The notes under the pieces were generated by a model, which saw nothing but the letters and a program-made list of their open reading frames with translations, was not told where the DNA came from and ran no database searches. Shown here piece after piece: positions 16,497 through 28,685 of a stretch of DNA of 64,000 bases. The translations under genes and the position numbers were made by a program. Source of the stretch: Tetradesmus obliquus (taxonomy: Eukaryota; Chlorophyta; Chlorophyceae; Sphaeropleales; Scenedesmaceae). The stretch's first letter is position 1; each line of letters opens with the position of its first letter. The stretch spans positions 4,884,501 to 4,948,500 of the forward strand of contig CP126201.1 of assembly GCA_030272155.1 (NCBI GenBank), written 5' to 3'.

Positions 16497-18667
16497 GTAT
16501 TTGCTGAGCAGCAGTCAGACTGCTGTATTGGAGCTGATGGGGATTGTGAGGCAGAAGCAGCAGATGCAGGCAGCAATTTCAGCCCAATGCAGGAACAGCA
16601 GCAGCAGCATGACAGCCTAGCAGATGTCTCACCGCAGCAGCAGCAGCAGCAGCTGGTGCTGCCAAGCCTGCCAGAGGTGGACTTCATAGAGCGGATAGGC
16701 AGGGGCTCCTTTGGCGAGGTGTACAGGGGCGTGTGGTGCGGCTCAGTAGTGGCAGTCAAGGTCATCCGGGTGCGGCAGCAGCCGCCAGCCAGCAGGCATG
16801 CAGCTCGCTGCGGGCATGCTGCCACACCTCCTGCGGGCCTCTCATTTGATGCTGGCAGCTGCAATGACGGCAGCGCTGACTCTGGCAGTTTGCAGCAGCA
16901 ATATGCGCAAGATGCCGCAGACGATATGCAGCAGCAGCAGGATGAGCACGAGCAGCAGGTGGCGATGGAGCTGGCGCAGCACGAGTACGAGTCGTGGCTG
17001 AACGCCAACCTGCGCCACCCCAACATCGTGCAGCTCTTCACCTCCTTCACCATGGTGCTGGAGGAGCGCCCGCAGCAGCTGCTGCTGGCTTCCAGCGCTA
17101 CTGGGGGTGGAGCTGGTGGGCTGGTGCATGAGGGCGCGGGCTGGGCTGGCGGGCTGAGTTGGAAGACGCACCTGGTCATGGAGTTCTGCGAGCTGGGCAC
17201 CATGCAGGTGGGCGGGGCGGGGTGTTGAGCAAGTGATGATCCGTGAGCAGCAGCGTGCCAGCTGCACGAGCCGTTGAAGTGTTAGGGTGTGTGCGTGAAC
17301 AATGAATTGCATGCCGTAGCAGCAGTATGTATGGTGTGGGTGGTGGCCAATGCGTCTTATGTGCCACCATTTAATACACCTCATGGCACGCGCTGAGCAG
17401 TTGCTCTTGCGGCAACAGCTGCCATGCTGCACACAAACATTTTGCCCGGCTCTGCTGCCTTGCCCTGCCGCATCAACACCTTCCGTGCCCCCACTCCGCC
17501 CACCCCGCCCCATCCCCGCAGTGTGTGCTGCAGCGTGGTGGCTTCATGGACCCGCTGGCGCCTGGGCGCTGCAACGTGGCCTGGGTGCTGTCCACTGCCA
17601 AGGAGCTGTGCGCGGCGCTGGCCTACCTGCACTCCATGGACGTGGTGCACGGCGACCTCAAGAGCAGCAACGTGCTGCTCAAGGCGGCCGGCACCAGCGC
17701 CTGGGACAGCAGGGGCTTCGTGGCCAAGGTGCGGGGTGGGGGAAGAGGGTGCGGTTGTGTGGTTCAGCAATCGGTGTGTGTGTACTTGGCCTTGACAGTA
17801 AGCTGCTAGATTGCAGCAGGTATGTCGGCAGCAGAGATGTTGGTGATTGAGGACATTGGGAACAACCTGCGATGAGTTTTGCATCAGGCCTCAAGTGCAT
17901 GCACTTCCGACATGCATTCTTGGCAGAGCCAGAGTGCACCTGCAGTTGGACACCATGCCTGCCCTCGTGCAATCTGCAGGTCTCCGATTTCGGCCTGAGC
18001 AGGGTGATGGACGCCATCAGCGCAGCCAACGGCACAGCAGCCAGCAGCAGCAGCTGCGGCGACGCGTCAGCCACACCAGCAGGCAGCCCATGCGCCGGCG
18101 TGCCTTTGGGCCAGTCGCGCAGCCAGGCGCAGCACTTTGGCGCGCTGAGCCACGCTGCGCCTGAGCTCATCCGGGGCGGCGAGCTGAGCAAGGCCAGCGA
18201 CGTGTACAGCGTGGGCGTGCTGCTGTGGGAGCTGCTGACAGGGCAGGCGAGGCTGCTGGTCAGTCCTGTTGTTGGTAGCAGTGACCCTAGGGGCTGCAGT
18301 GCTGCTGTGGGAGTCGCTGACGGGGCAGGTGAGGCTGCTGGTCAGTCCTGTTGTGGGTAGCAGTGACGCTAGGGCCTGCAGTGCTGCTGTGGGAGCGGCT
18401 GACAGGGCAGGTGAGGCTGCTGGTCAGTCCTGTTGTGGGTAGCAGCGACGCTAGGGCCTGCAGTGCTGCTGTGGGAGCGGCTGACAGGGCAGGTGAGGCT
18501 GCTGGCGCGGCTGCAGCCATGCGTTGCTGCTGTGCTGGCTGGTCACTAGGCACAAGCGGGTTGCGTGTTTAGTGGAGCTTGTGTTGTGCGTGAGCGGCTG
18601 CGCAGTGCACGGGCCGTACGGTGTGCAAGGCAAGCAGGCGCTGACATGCATCCTCTTGTGGTGCTTC

Positions 18668-18711
<44 letters not shown>

Positions 18712-19025
18712 TGCCCTTCTACGGCATGCACCCGGGCCAGCTGCTCAACGCCAAGGTCTCCCACCCCACCAGCCAGCTGCTGCCGCTGCCAGAGGCCGCG
18801 CCGCCGGCTCTGGCCAGCCTGTGCCTGGCCTGCTGGCAGGAGCAGCCGGGCCGCAGGCCCAGCATGCAGGGCGTGATACAGCAGCTGAATGCACTGGCGC
18901 TGGAGCTGCTGGGGGAGGAGGCGGCGCTGCTGGCCTTCCCTGACTTGGCACGGCAGGTGCTGGCGCAGCGGCGCAGCGCTGCTGCTGCTGCTGCAGCTGC
19001 GGCAGCCGCTGCTGGTGTGCAGTAG
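16497..19025 (+). CDS. 5'-truncated duplicate of the protein kinase
   Basis: Second copy of the kinase gene, beginning inside the long second exon of the parent. Exons: ~16,497-17,207, 17,522-17,728, 17,980-18,246, 18,711-19,025. The frame is intact to the stop and the whole kinase domain is retained (GRGSFGEVYRG, HGDLKSSN, DFG, APE), but ~1,180 N-terminal residues are missing. No ATG lies at the break; the first in-frame ATG is at NFSPM, upstream of the kinase domain. The donor of the third exon has changed from GT to GC (CAG/GCGAGG). Coding and intron sequences are nearly identical to the parent. It may be a truncated, constitutively unrestrained kinase or an unexpressed copy. A TGTAA motif is at 19,108-19,112. 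Confidence 0.8.
18217..18510 (+). repeat. 82-bp repeat array of kinase exon end and donor
   Basis: Four starts spaced exactly 82 bp (18,217; 18,299; 18,381; 18,463), each with CTGCTGTGGGAG, then CTGAC(A/G)GGGCAG and a donor. The first donor is GC, the other three GT. The parent gene has two copies, so the array grew after duplication. Confidence 0.9.
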
Positions 19026-19877
19026 GGTGCGGCTGAGGCTTCTGCGCAGGCTGCATGGTCAAGGTAGACTGCACAGGGCTGGCTGCTCGGTGTGTTTCAG
19101 TGCGGCTTGTAAGCCTATTAACCTCTGCTCCCAAGTGCAGCTGTCCTGGAGCTTTGTGTATGGCTTGGTGTAGTGCGGTGTGCGGTGTATATCTGGCCTC
19201 TGGCCAGAGCCGGCACAATCTGTGGTTTTGCGTTACTGCATCACACAGGTATCAGTGCAAAGGCTGCTAGCTAGCTAGTACTATAGTACTAGCTGGTGCA
19301 CATATAATGACACACTGCCTCTCTGGTTATACATGCCATGTGCTGTGCAGCACAGCCATTGACTGAACAGCAACGTTCGTACAGCACACATGGCTTGTTT
19401 AAGGACAGCAGCAACCAGCTAGCTAGCCGTAGCCTGGTGACACCATTTTTGACACCACTGGCGGTGCCCATAGGCACCCCTCATTGCTTTGTCATGCAGC
19501 TACTGTGAATGTACTGGTTGCTGCCGTGTCGCATCTTGAGCTTGGTCGGTTCAGGGTCTGACATGCAAGCAACGATGGGTTTGCTGGCGGCAGCAGCCCT
19601 TGCAGGCCGCTTGCATGCACGCCCCAGGTGGGCTCTATGGTCCGAGCAGAGCGGCGAGTTGAGGCTGTTCAGTGGTGACCTTGTAATCCTGACACTGACT
19701 ATTGTGCGTTCTCTCGGCCCATGACACGTTGAGTGTCGTATCATCGCTGTCTTACCAATCAAGCCACAGCGTATAACCTACAAAGCACTATTGCAGCATT
19801 CAACTACTGCACAGGCTGTACAATAATACCACGTGCCCAGTTGGTTGCGACGATTACTGAACTGCGGACAAACACTG
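19026..19877. other. Convergent intergenic region, kinase copy and SOD C
   Basis: Counterpart of 6,115-6,985. Contains the TGTAA motif at 19,108 and a CTAG/TACTAG-rich patch near 19,268-19,292. No gene seen. Confidence 0.6.
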
Positions 19878-20740
19878 TCATACCAGCGCCAGCAGTGCAG
19901 CTGCTGCAGCTGCCATTGCACCAAAACCTGCACTGCCGCTGCTGCTGCTGCCTGCCGAGACTGCCTTGGATGGCGCCTCCAGGGCCCGGGGCGCTGCCTC
20001 GCTCAGGTCCAGCTCCAGCCCTGCACACAGGCACAGCGCAGCGCAGCGTACGCATTTCACATATTGGAACTACACAAGTAACCTCGCCCGTTGGGGAGCC
20101 AATGACAGGCTCATTGGGCAGAGAAAAAAGCAACCCAGACCGGTCCTTTGAAAGAAAAGAAACTACCAGGTCGCACCATACGCAGCACGGGGAACCTCGC
20201 CCGTTTGGGGAGCCAATGACAGGCTCATTGGGCAAAGAGAAAACAAAACCTACACAGCTTGTGGTCTTGAAATGCCGCAAAGAGCTGCGTTTCAGACAGC
20301 AGCAACGTCACCATAACCACAACCAATACAGGAACGACACATTTGCAGAAGACAGCGCTGTTTAAATGTGACTGACTGTGAGACATGCTGCAGGAGTTGC
20401 TACTCAGTGAGCAGGCGTGCGTGGTAGATTAGAGGTGGTAAACGCTTGCGCAGTGCGCCAGCTGCAAGCTGCTGGCCGTGCATACCCAGATGCTCGCAGC
20501 GCCACACATGGTGATGCACAAGAAGAACAGTCACTCACTCTTAGAAGCACTGCAGCCGTTGCTACCCATGCTTCCCCTAGCCCACTGGTGGGCACACCTG
20601 GCGGCATGTGATGTAACAAAATACAATGTATAGTACTGCGCCCCACCTTGCACCGCGCTGTCGTAGTTCTTGCTGACCTGCTGCCAGTTGAGCACCTTCC
20701 AGAAGGACTCCAGGTAGGCGGGCCGCTTGGGGCCGTGCCT

Positions 20741-20785
<45 letters not shown>

Positions 20786-23700
20786 GCAGCAGCCAGGTGG
20801 GCGAGCCGCTTAGGGCTGTGCCTGCAGGCAATGCGCAGCGTGCAGGGCATGTCTAGAAGCAAGGCAGCATGGGACACTTGTTACAGCGTGGCTGCACACA
20901 TCTACGTCCCAAGGCAACTGCCTGCTACCAGCAGCATGCCGCCCAGCTGCCAGCCAAGAGGCAGCAGGTCACGCTGGCACCCAACACCTGCTGCAGCTCA
21001 CGTGAGCTGGCATGCATGATGCAGCTTTGTGGTGCTGCCGGCTGCCAGAAGCGCTGCCACACTCAGCAGCAGCTGGCAGGCGGGCTGCACTCACTTTAGG
21101 TAGTAGGCATGCTCCCACACGTCGATGCCCAGGATTGGTGTGCAGCCGGCCGCGCTGACTGCTGGGGCACCAGGCAGCTGACCCATGAGAGGGTTGTCCT
21201 GGTTGGGGGTGGTGGTGATGGCCAGGTCAGCGCTGCTGTTGCCTGCAGGATTCAAGACAACAACAGGTGCAAACATAGGCCTTGGTAACATGGCCATGTG
21301 GTGGTGGTGGTGATGGCCAGGTCAGCAGCACCAGGCGCTGTCCTGTTGCCTGCAGGGATGCATGCAAGGTTTGCGCCACATCAGCAGTATGACAAGTGTA
21401 ACAACGACAACAAGTGACATGTGCATGACACCAGGTTGAACAATGCAGTAACTTGCAGATGAGAGGCAGCCCGCAACTGCGCCGTGCTGGTTGCTGGTTG
21501 GCATGCACCACTGGTCTCAGGCCAGGGATCTAGCCTGCAACGCATCCTGCGTAACCAGCCAAAAAATCCATCTGCGGTGCTGACCTTCGAATCAATGCTT
21601 TGCTGCTGAGCCTACCTGTGCAGCACAGCCATGCCCAGACTGACATTTGGGTGTTTCCCCAGCAAGTGATACAGCAATGCAGAACATGTCGTTCCTTCCC
21701 TCCCCCACCTGTGTAGCACAGCCAGGCCCAGCCCGAGCCAAACACCTTGCCAGCGGCTGCACTCAGCGCCGCCGTCATGTTGTCCACGCTGCCAAAGTTG
21801 GCGTTGATGGCATCCTCAGGGGAGCAGAGATGGCTGTGGACTGCGTGGCTGGGCTGCCGGGAGGCGTCAGGTGCTTTGAAAGCAGCCGCAGCAGCAGCAG
21901 CAGCAGCGACGGCGGCGGTCACGGCAGAGGAGGCACACACGTCAGCTGCAGCACAGCATGTGCCTCAGCACAGCATGTGCCAGGCTGTGGGTGAAACCCT
22001 CATTAGCAGCCGTCGATGGCTGACGGTTTCGGCCCAAAGCCTCTCCGGGGCCGGAGGAGCAGAGATGGCTGTGGACTGCGTGGCGGGGCTGCCAGGAGGG
22101 GCCAGGTGCTGCGGCAGCAGCAGCAGCAACGGCGGCCGTGGCACAGGAGGCACACGCATCAGCTGCAGCACAGCATGTGCCTGAGCACACAATGGGGCAG
22201 ACTGTGGGTGAAACTTTCGTTAACAGCCGTCAATGGGCTCATGGGTTTAGCCAACGGCCTCCCGTTCCCTCAGCGGAGCAGACATGGCAATGGATTGCGT
22301 GGCGGGGCTGCCAGGGGGAGCCAGGTGCTGCAGCAACAGTGTGCATGTAGTGTGCAGGCAATCTGCAGGGCGGCATGAAGGTATGAAGGAGGCGGGCTTG
22401 TTAGTAAGCAGTGGCTGGGCTGCCAGGGGGGGCCAGGTGCTGCAGCGAAAGTGTGCATGCAAATTGCAAGGCGGCATGAAGGCAGGCAGACAAGCGAAAG
22501 CCAGCAGTGCAAGGTGGTGTGAGGGTGTGAAGGGTGTGAGTATGTTGCGTACGGTGGCATGCAGGGCCCTGCATGCACTGTGATTATGTGTTAATAGCAT
22601 GCTTTGCCGGGTAGCACCATTCACCAGTGTCAGGAAGCAAATACTGGATGCTGCAACATCCACACTGGTGCGCAGATCAACGCAGGGTACGCGAGCTCCT
22701 GACTATCTGCTGCAGGCACACCACCATCACCTTACTCCACAGCGCTGACACTGCTGCTGCTGCTGGCTGTGTATGCTGCAGGCACTGCTGACTGCTGCGC
22801 AACAACACATAACTGCAACACTGCAGCGCCGCGCACCCACCTTGAAGTACAGGGCATGGTTCCACGCACCTCCACCTGCGCAGTGCAGCAGCAGCATGGC
22901 ACAGTAGTCGTAGCGTGCAAGGTGATGCGGCATGCATTGCACATCACAGCAGCAGGCCCAAGTGATGCCACACACAAGCCGGACCTGCTGGCCAGCAACT
23001 CCACACATGACACAGCGCTAGGCCCTGGCCAGAGCGCCATGCACGTCCTTGGCCCAAGCGAATGCAGCATTGCAGCAATTAGTGAAGCACAGCAGCACAG
23101 CAGCAGCAGCAGCAGCAGCAGTGCCGGGCCTTACCCTGGTTGCGGATGGTAGTGTTGAGGGGCGAGGGCAGCCTCTTGATGCTGCTGATCAGGGCTGCGG
23201 GAGAAGCACAAAAGGCAGCAGCAGCAGCAGCAGCAGTGGCATAGGTGATACAGACAGGGAGGGACGTGCCAGGAGGCTTGGCTGGCGCTGGTGGCTGCGG
23301 GTGAGCAGCTGCCTCCTGGCCCTGCTGCACATGCTGACGTTCTGCAGGTGACTCTCGTCATCAAATTACCAACCAAGCCGTAGCAATACCACATGTAGGT
23401 GCTCCTGGTGCTTGCAGCGCTGCATGCGCCGCAGCCTCACAGCAGGCAGCATTCATGTATGTATGGCCAGCTCAGGCAGCAGGCTGTCTGTCATGTGTGA
23501 CAGCAGGATTAACAGCTGCCTCCTGGCCCTGCTGCACGTGCTGCAGGTGACTTTGGTGCTTGCAGCACAAGGTGCGTGGCAGCCTCACAGCAGGCAGCAC
23601 TCATGTATGCCCAGCTAAGGCAGCAGGCTGTCTGCCATGTGTGAGATGCACAGGCTGAAACATGCTGCAGGTGGCGCAGCCACACAGCAGGCACCATGTA

Positions 23701-24848
23701 TGGCCAGCTCAGGCAGCAGGCTGTCTGTGATATGCTGTGTGATGTGATGTGTGGCAGCAGCCCACCCGCGAGGTTTGAGGTAGACACGGGGCGCCGCCCC
23801 CTGCCACACACACCCTCTCCAGCCTCAACTAAGGAGCTGCAGATCGGCCTGGGTAGTCGCCCATTTACACACCTGTCAGGTTTGAGGTAGCCACAGGCAG
23901 CCTCACTCCGCTGTCGGTAGCATTCTTCAGCGCTGCCAGTGTGTTGTTCACGTATGTGGCGTAGTGTGTGCCATACTGGCGTACAGACAGGCAATCAGGC
24001 GTGCAGCGAGGCAGCATGGGGCAGCAGCACGCACAGCACACACAACAGCAAACATGGTTGGGCAGGGCCAGCAGAGGACTTGAGGCCAGGCTGCTGCCTA
24101 TGACACTACAGGCAGGAAGGGCCTATGCATGTGGCCCCATTTTGAAGTTGCGCAGCAGACATTAGTCTGCAACAACGTAGTGTCATGGTATTGCTGCTGC
24201 TGCCACAGCTGGCTGCTTTGGCTGCATTTCTAGCTCACACTGTCACCTGCTGCTGCCGCACGGCCTGGTGGAGCACTCTGTTAGCTAAGATGGTGCTGGC
24301 TGCAAGCTTGCTGCTGCTGCTTACATGGAAGTTCATTGTGGCATTGTCGATTTCTGGCTCCAGGGCGTCGAGTGCATACGGCAGTGCCACTTGCTGGATC
24401 TGCAGAGCACGAAATTGCGCAGCAGCAAGCAGTTATGTAACCAGCAATACGATACCTAGAAGCACCATTTTGATAGTAGCTTGCCCACATAAAAAAGACG
24501 AATGCTTGAATGTGCTGCAAAAGTAGTTTGTGCTGGTGCAAGAAGTTTGTGCTGATGCTCAGGTGACCTGTGGCCGCGAGCCTCAACCAAACCAACCACC
24601 TTGTTTGGCAAGCAGCAGTGAGCAACAGCAGTTGTAATGCTAGAATAATAGGCAGCGCCAACACCAACAAACAAGCAGCTGCAGTTGTTCATCAGCACGA
24701 ACAGCCATTGGGCTTCGTTTGGGGGCAGCTGGTTGGTGGAGCAGCAGCTGCTGCTGCTCACCTGTGCTTGTGCCGAACACGCTAGCAGCGCTGACGCAGC
24801 CGCAGCGACATTGACAAAGAGATTCATGTAAGAGATTATACGCGCCAT
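19878..24848 (-). CDS. Mn-superoxide dismutase, long C-tail form (SOD C), probably frameshifted
   Basis: Duplicate of SOD A. Exons in transcript order: 24848-24762, 24399-24325, 23975-23873, 23194-23135, 22875-22841, 21873-21709, 21242-21095, 20738-20647, 20020-19878. Exon 1 again encodes a signal peptide. All four ligand motifs and the hydrophobic tail ([12 protein letters not shown]) are present. Exon 6 is 165 nt instead of 166: near 21,818-21,826 one base is missing against SOD A, so SAPLR and [12 protein letters not shown] lie in different frames. Used as is, this destroys the C-terminal ligands. Several copies of the exon 6 5' edge lie upstream, so an alternative acceptor could in principle restore the frame, but I found no clean one. 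Probably a young pseudogene or a base-call error. Confidence 0.75.
21610..21640 (-). repeat. Intronic copy of the SOD C exon 6 donor edge
   Basis: CTGTGCAGCACAGCCATGCC repeats the 3' edge of exon 6 (21,709 onward) with its donor, about 95 bp downstream in the intron. Confidence 0.65.
22048..22446 (-). repeat. Multiple intronic copies of the SOD C exon 6 5' edge
   Basis: Three further copies of the acceptor edge (about 22,060-22,115, 22,275-22,335 and 22,408-22,446) lie upstream of exon 6 proper (21,709-21,873). Each reads GGGCTGCCAGG then GCCAGGTGCTGC on the plus strand. The first two carry 15 or more codons of exon 6. Confidence 0.85.
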
Positions 24849-26533
24849 GCTGGCTGTGGTATGGACAGTGGTGGGGCAGCAGGTGATCGAAAGCTCGCAA
24901 CCAACTAAACGGGCAGTGCTCCGCGACACTGGATGCAACAGGTAGTACACGAATGATTTCAAGCCGTAAAAGCTACAAACCACAAGCAGCACAGCTGAAG
25001 TACGTGTCGCGGTCACCAGGTGTCACTAGGTCGTCACAGCTGCTGGTTTGAAAAGGTGAGACGTGGCACACCAACTTCTGCTGTGGCCACTGCGTCGCAT
25101 GCCGTGCCAGTCTGGTTACCCTGATCAACATGAAAGAAATGTACACCTCTCATGCATGCGTTGAACTTACCAGCCCGCCAGCTGGCAGCAGCGCAAGTGG
25201 TGACAAATGCAGGTGTCCGAGTGACTGATGCCTGCCAGTGCCTGCAGAGGGTCCGCACCAGTATAAAGAATTGCAGGCAAGACAATATTTACCAGCCCAG
25301 CTCCCACCCTGCTGCGGCGTCATGCTGAGCCAATGCCCAGTAAGCCTGCCAGTCGCGTGAAGTGGGGGCAAGGTTACCCTTCCAACACAGTCTCCAAGTG
25401 TGGCTGTTGGCAGAACCCAAAACCTGACTCAGGAGATGATGGCCGCACACTGTGAGAATGCCACGCGCTGCACTGTCACGCAAGAGCAAGGGAGCCCCGT
25501 CACCGACTACAAAATTATAACGTGGTGCAGGCACAACCAGGCTGCGCACGTGGCCCTTTCAACGCATGACCCACAGCAGGGAGCCACGGGCGCATATGTT
25601 GGTGAGGGTGCTGACTGTGCACATGGATCACTCGCGGCGTGCATCAAGCTGTGCTGGCATCTGCCAGCAGGCATGCCCATGCCAGCAATACTGCATGTTG
25701 TGCCAGAATCAGAGCCGTCACAGCCGCGGCATGACGTGCCCAGCTACTGATGGACACGCACAGAATCAATGCGCTGTTCAACAACTGCCTTGCAAGGAAA
25801 GCATACGCCGTGCAGGAGCATGCCCTACACCCAGCGGCTAAACGTTGTAGCTGGGGCCCAGCTGCACAGCTGCAGGCTCAAATGCGCAAGCAGCCCGCCT
25901 AGCTGAAAGGCCTTTCGGTAGACGCCTAGGCTCCTGCGTACCCACGCGAACGGGGGGGTTACTGCTCAGGCGTGCTACAACGTTCAACATACAAGCTGCA
26001 TCCATTGAAAGGCATGTGCACAGCCGCAGCTGCCATCAATAAGCTGCTGATCAAAAGCAAGCTGCCAGCCATGCGGCATGAATGGTGCGTGCAGAAAGGC
26101 TCGGCTACAGCAGTACACGAGCGCACAAATATGCAATGATATTAGCAAGATGATACTGCAGAGATTGGCCATATCAATGCGCTTTGCAACAGCACAGAGC
26201 CAGGAAGCCGCATGTCAGATCAAACCATGATGCCTTGCACACCAATCTATGAAATTGCCGCAGAGCACCCTGTAGTGCACTGGGAAGATTGGGTTGGTGG
26301 CATGATATCTGGCCAACAGCTACATAAGAGCTTCTGATGCAGCTGCAAGCCACCAATGAGATCAGCTGGCTTTGCTCCAGCAGCACAGCCCTTCGCAATG
26401 GTTCCCTTGGGGTTTGTGGATCCATGCCGATGCAATGCCCTAAGTGAAACAAACTCAACCTCCTGATAATGCCCTCAACTCAGAATGCCAGAAGCGCCGC
26501 CATCGCAGCTGATGCAGCCGTGCCCTGAGGACC
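24849..26533. other. Intergenic region between SOD C (5') and SOD D (3')
   Basis: Counterpart of 10,961-12,674. No gene recognised. A short C/T and A-poor patch occurs near 25,905-25,960. Confidence 0.6.
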
Positions 26534-26653
26534 TCAAGCGACCATGGCAGCCACGTTGCCAGCCAGCGCAGCAGCGTAGTTGGCGCTGACCGCCTGCCAG
26601 CTGAGCACCTTCCAGAAGTCTGCAAGGTACTCGGGGCGCTTGGGGCCGTGCCT

Positions 26654-26710
<57 letters not shown>

Positions 26711-28652
26711 AGCTAAGCAAGAAAAAAGGACAGAACTGCAGCGATACAATGCATTGTTGTGACATTGGTGTTGTTGTGTCTACAGAACTTTGCATTGGAT
26801 GCAGGCTGATGCGCGGCATGTAACTGGAGACACTTGCAGCAGCTGCGCTGGCTGCTGGCTGCCGGCTGCTGTGAGTGCTGCTGCTGGCACAGCCACTGCT
26901 GCTGCTGCTTGCTGCCGGCTGCTGCGAGGGCTGCTGCTGGCACAGCCACTGCTGCTGCAGGCAGGCGGGCTGCACTCACTTGAGGTAGTGGGCGTGCTCC
27001 CACACGTCAATGCCCAGGATGGGTGTGCAGCCCGCGTGCTTGACTGCAGGCGCGCCGGGCAGGTCACCCATGAGAGGGTTGTCCTGGTTGGGGGTGGTGG
27101 TGATGGCCAGAGGCACGCCGCTGTTGCCTGCAAGTTTTCAACAAACAACAAGTGCAAGCACAGGCATTGTTAACACGGCCATGTGGTGGTGGTGAGCACA
27201 AGTGAAGGCAACAACAGGTGCAAGCACAGGCATTGTTAACACGGCCATGTGGTGGCGATGATCACAAGTGAAGGCAACAACAGGTGCAAGCACAGGCATT
27301 GGTTATACAGCATGTGGTGGTGGTGATCAGTGCTGTGTTGCTATTGTGAACAGCCATGGCACACTTTCTTGTGTGCTGTACTGCTGCAGGTCGCAAAGCA
27401 GCAGCACCCCGCACACACGCAGCCACAAACATCTGAGCCCAGCCCTGACGTTGCTGCTCCTGCCAGACACGTCTTGGATAATGCTGTTGCTGCTGCCGCT
27501 GCTATCTGCTGCCTGTAGTGCCAGCAGTGTTAGGCAATGCAGTGTATGTTCTGCTGACTCAACATCCCCCCCCCCCTCCCCCACCTGTGTAGCACAGCCA
27601 GGCCCAGCCCGAGCCAAACACTTTGCCAGGGGCTGCCGTGAGCTCAGCGGTCACGTTTTCAACCGTGCGGAAGGAGAGGGTAATCGCCGCCTTCAGCTGC
27701 GGCGAGATGGCGGCAGCCTGCACAGAGGGGCTGGCGGGGGGCGCCAGGTGCTGCAGCAGCAGCAGCAGAAGCAGCAGCAGGGCAGGCACGCGTGCTGCAT
27801 GTCAGCTACGCACACCATCTACTAGTCGTGTAGGATTGTGTGAGCATCGCTTGGCTGCACCATGCATTGCCTTGGGCGTGCATTTCATCCTGGCTGCAGC
27901 CACATTTGTGCTGCGTTGCAGCACTGCGTGTCCTCTGCAGGCTTTGGTTGCCATCTCAGCACCGCTCCGCCAGCAGCCCACCGTGGAGTACAAGGCACGG
28001 CTGTTGAAGTGGCCAAAACTGCAGCTGAAACTACTGCTGAAACTGCTGTGCAACGTGCATACTGGCATAGCTGTGTCCCCACCTTGAAGTACAGGGCATG
28101 GTTCCATGCGCCTCCGCCCTGGTTGCGCACGGTGGTGTTCAGCGGGGCGGGCAGGCTCCTGACAGACCTGATCAGGCCTGCAGGAGCAAGCAGCATGGCG
28201 ACGCAGCAGGCACAAGCGGATTGATAACGCAGCCCTCCAAAAGAAACTACAGGCAGCACACGTGCACACAAAGCTGCGGCTGTGTCTGCATGCTATTAGC
28301 AGGTGTTGACTTGTTTACTGTTATGCTGCAGAGTTTGTACAGTGCTGTTGCAGGGCGACAGAAACACCAAGCAGGCAAACCAGTGAGCCGAAGCTGACGT
28401 CATGGGCAGTTCAGCACCGGGCTACTGATAGTTTACGATGCTAGCTGCGGCAATTGTCACAGCAGCAATGTCACAGCAGCAAACACAACCTTCTGCCTGA
28501 CTTGCACACTCTGCAGCTCGTCCTCTGCAGTCAAGCTTGCCACTCACCTGTCAGGTCTGTGGCGGGCAGCTTCAGCCCACTTGCAGTTGCATCCGTCAGA
28601 CCGGCATTCAAGTTCTTGACATAGCCGGCATAGTGTGTGCCATACTGCAGCA

Positions 28653-28685
<33 letters not shown>

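Noticed and set aside
16112..17203. 363-codon minus-strand frame across the kinase copy
   Set aside because: Antisense shadow of the kinase exon; only the 95-bp LST8 exon inside it is meaningful.
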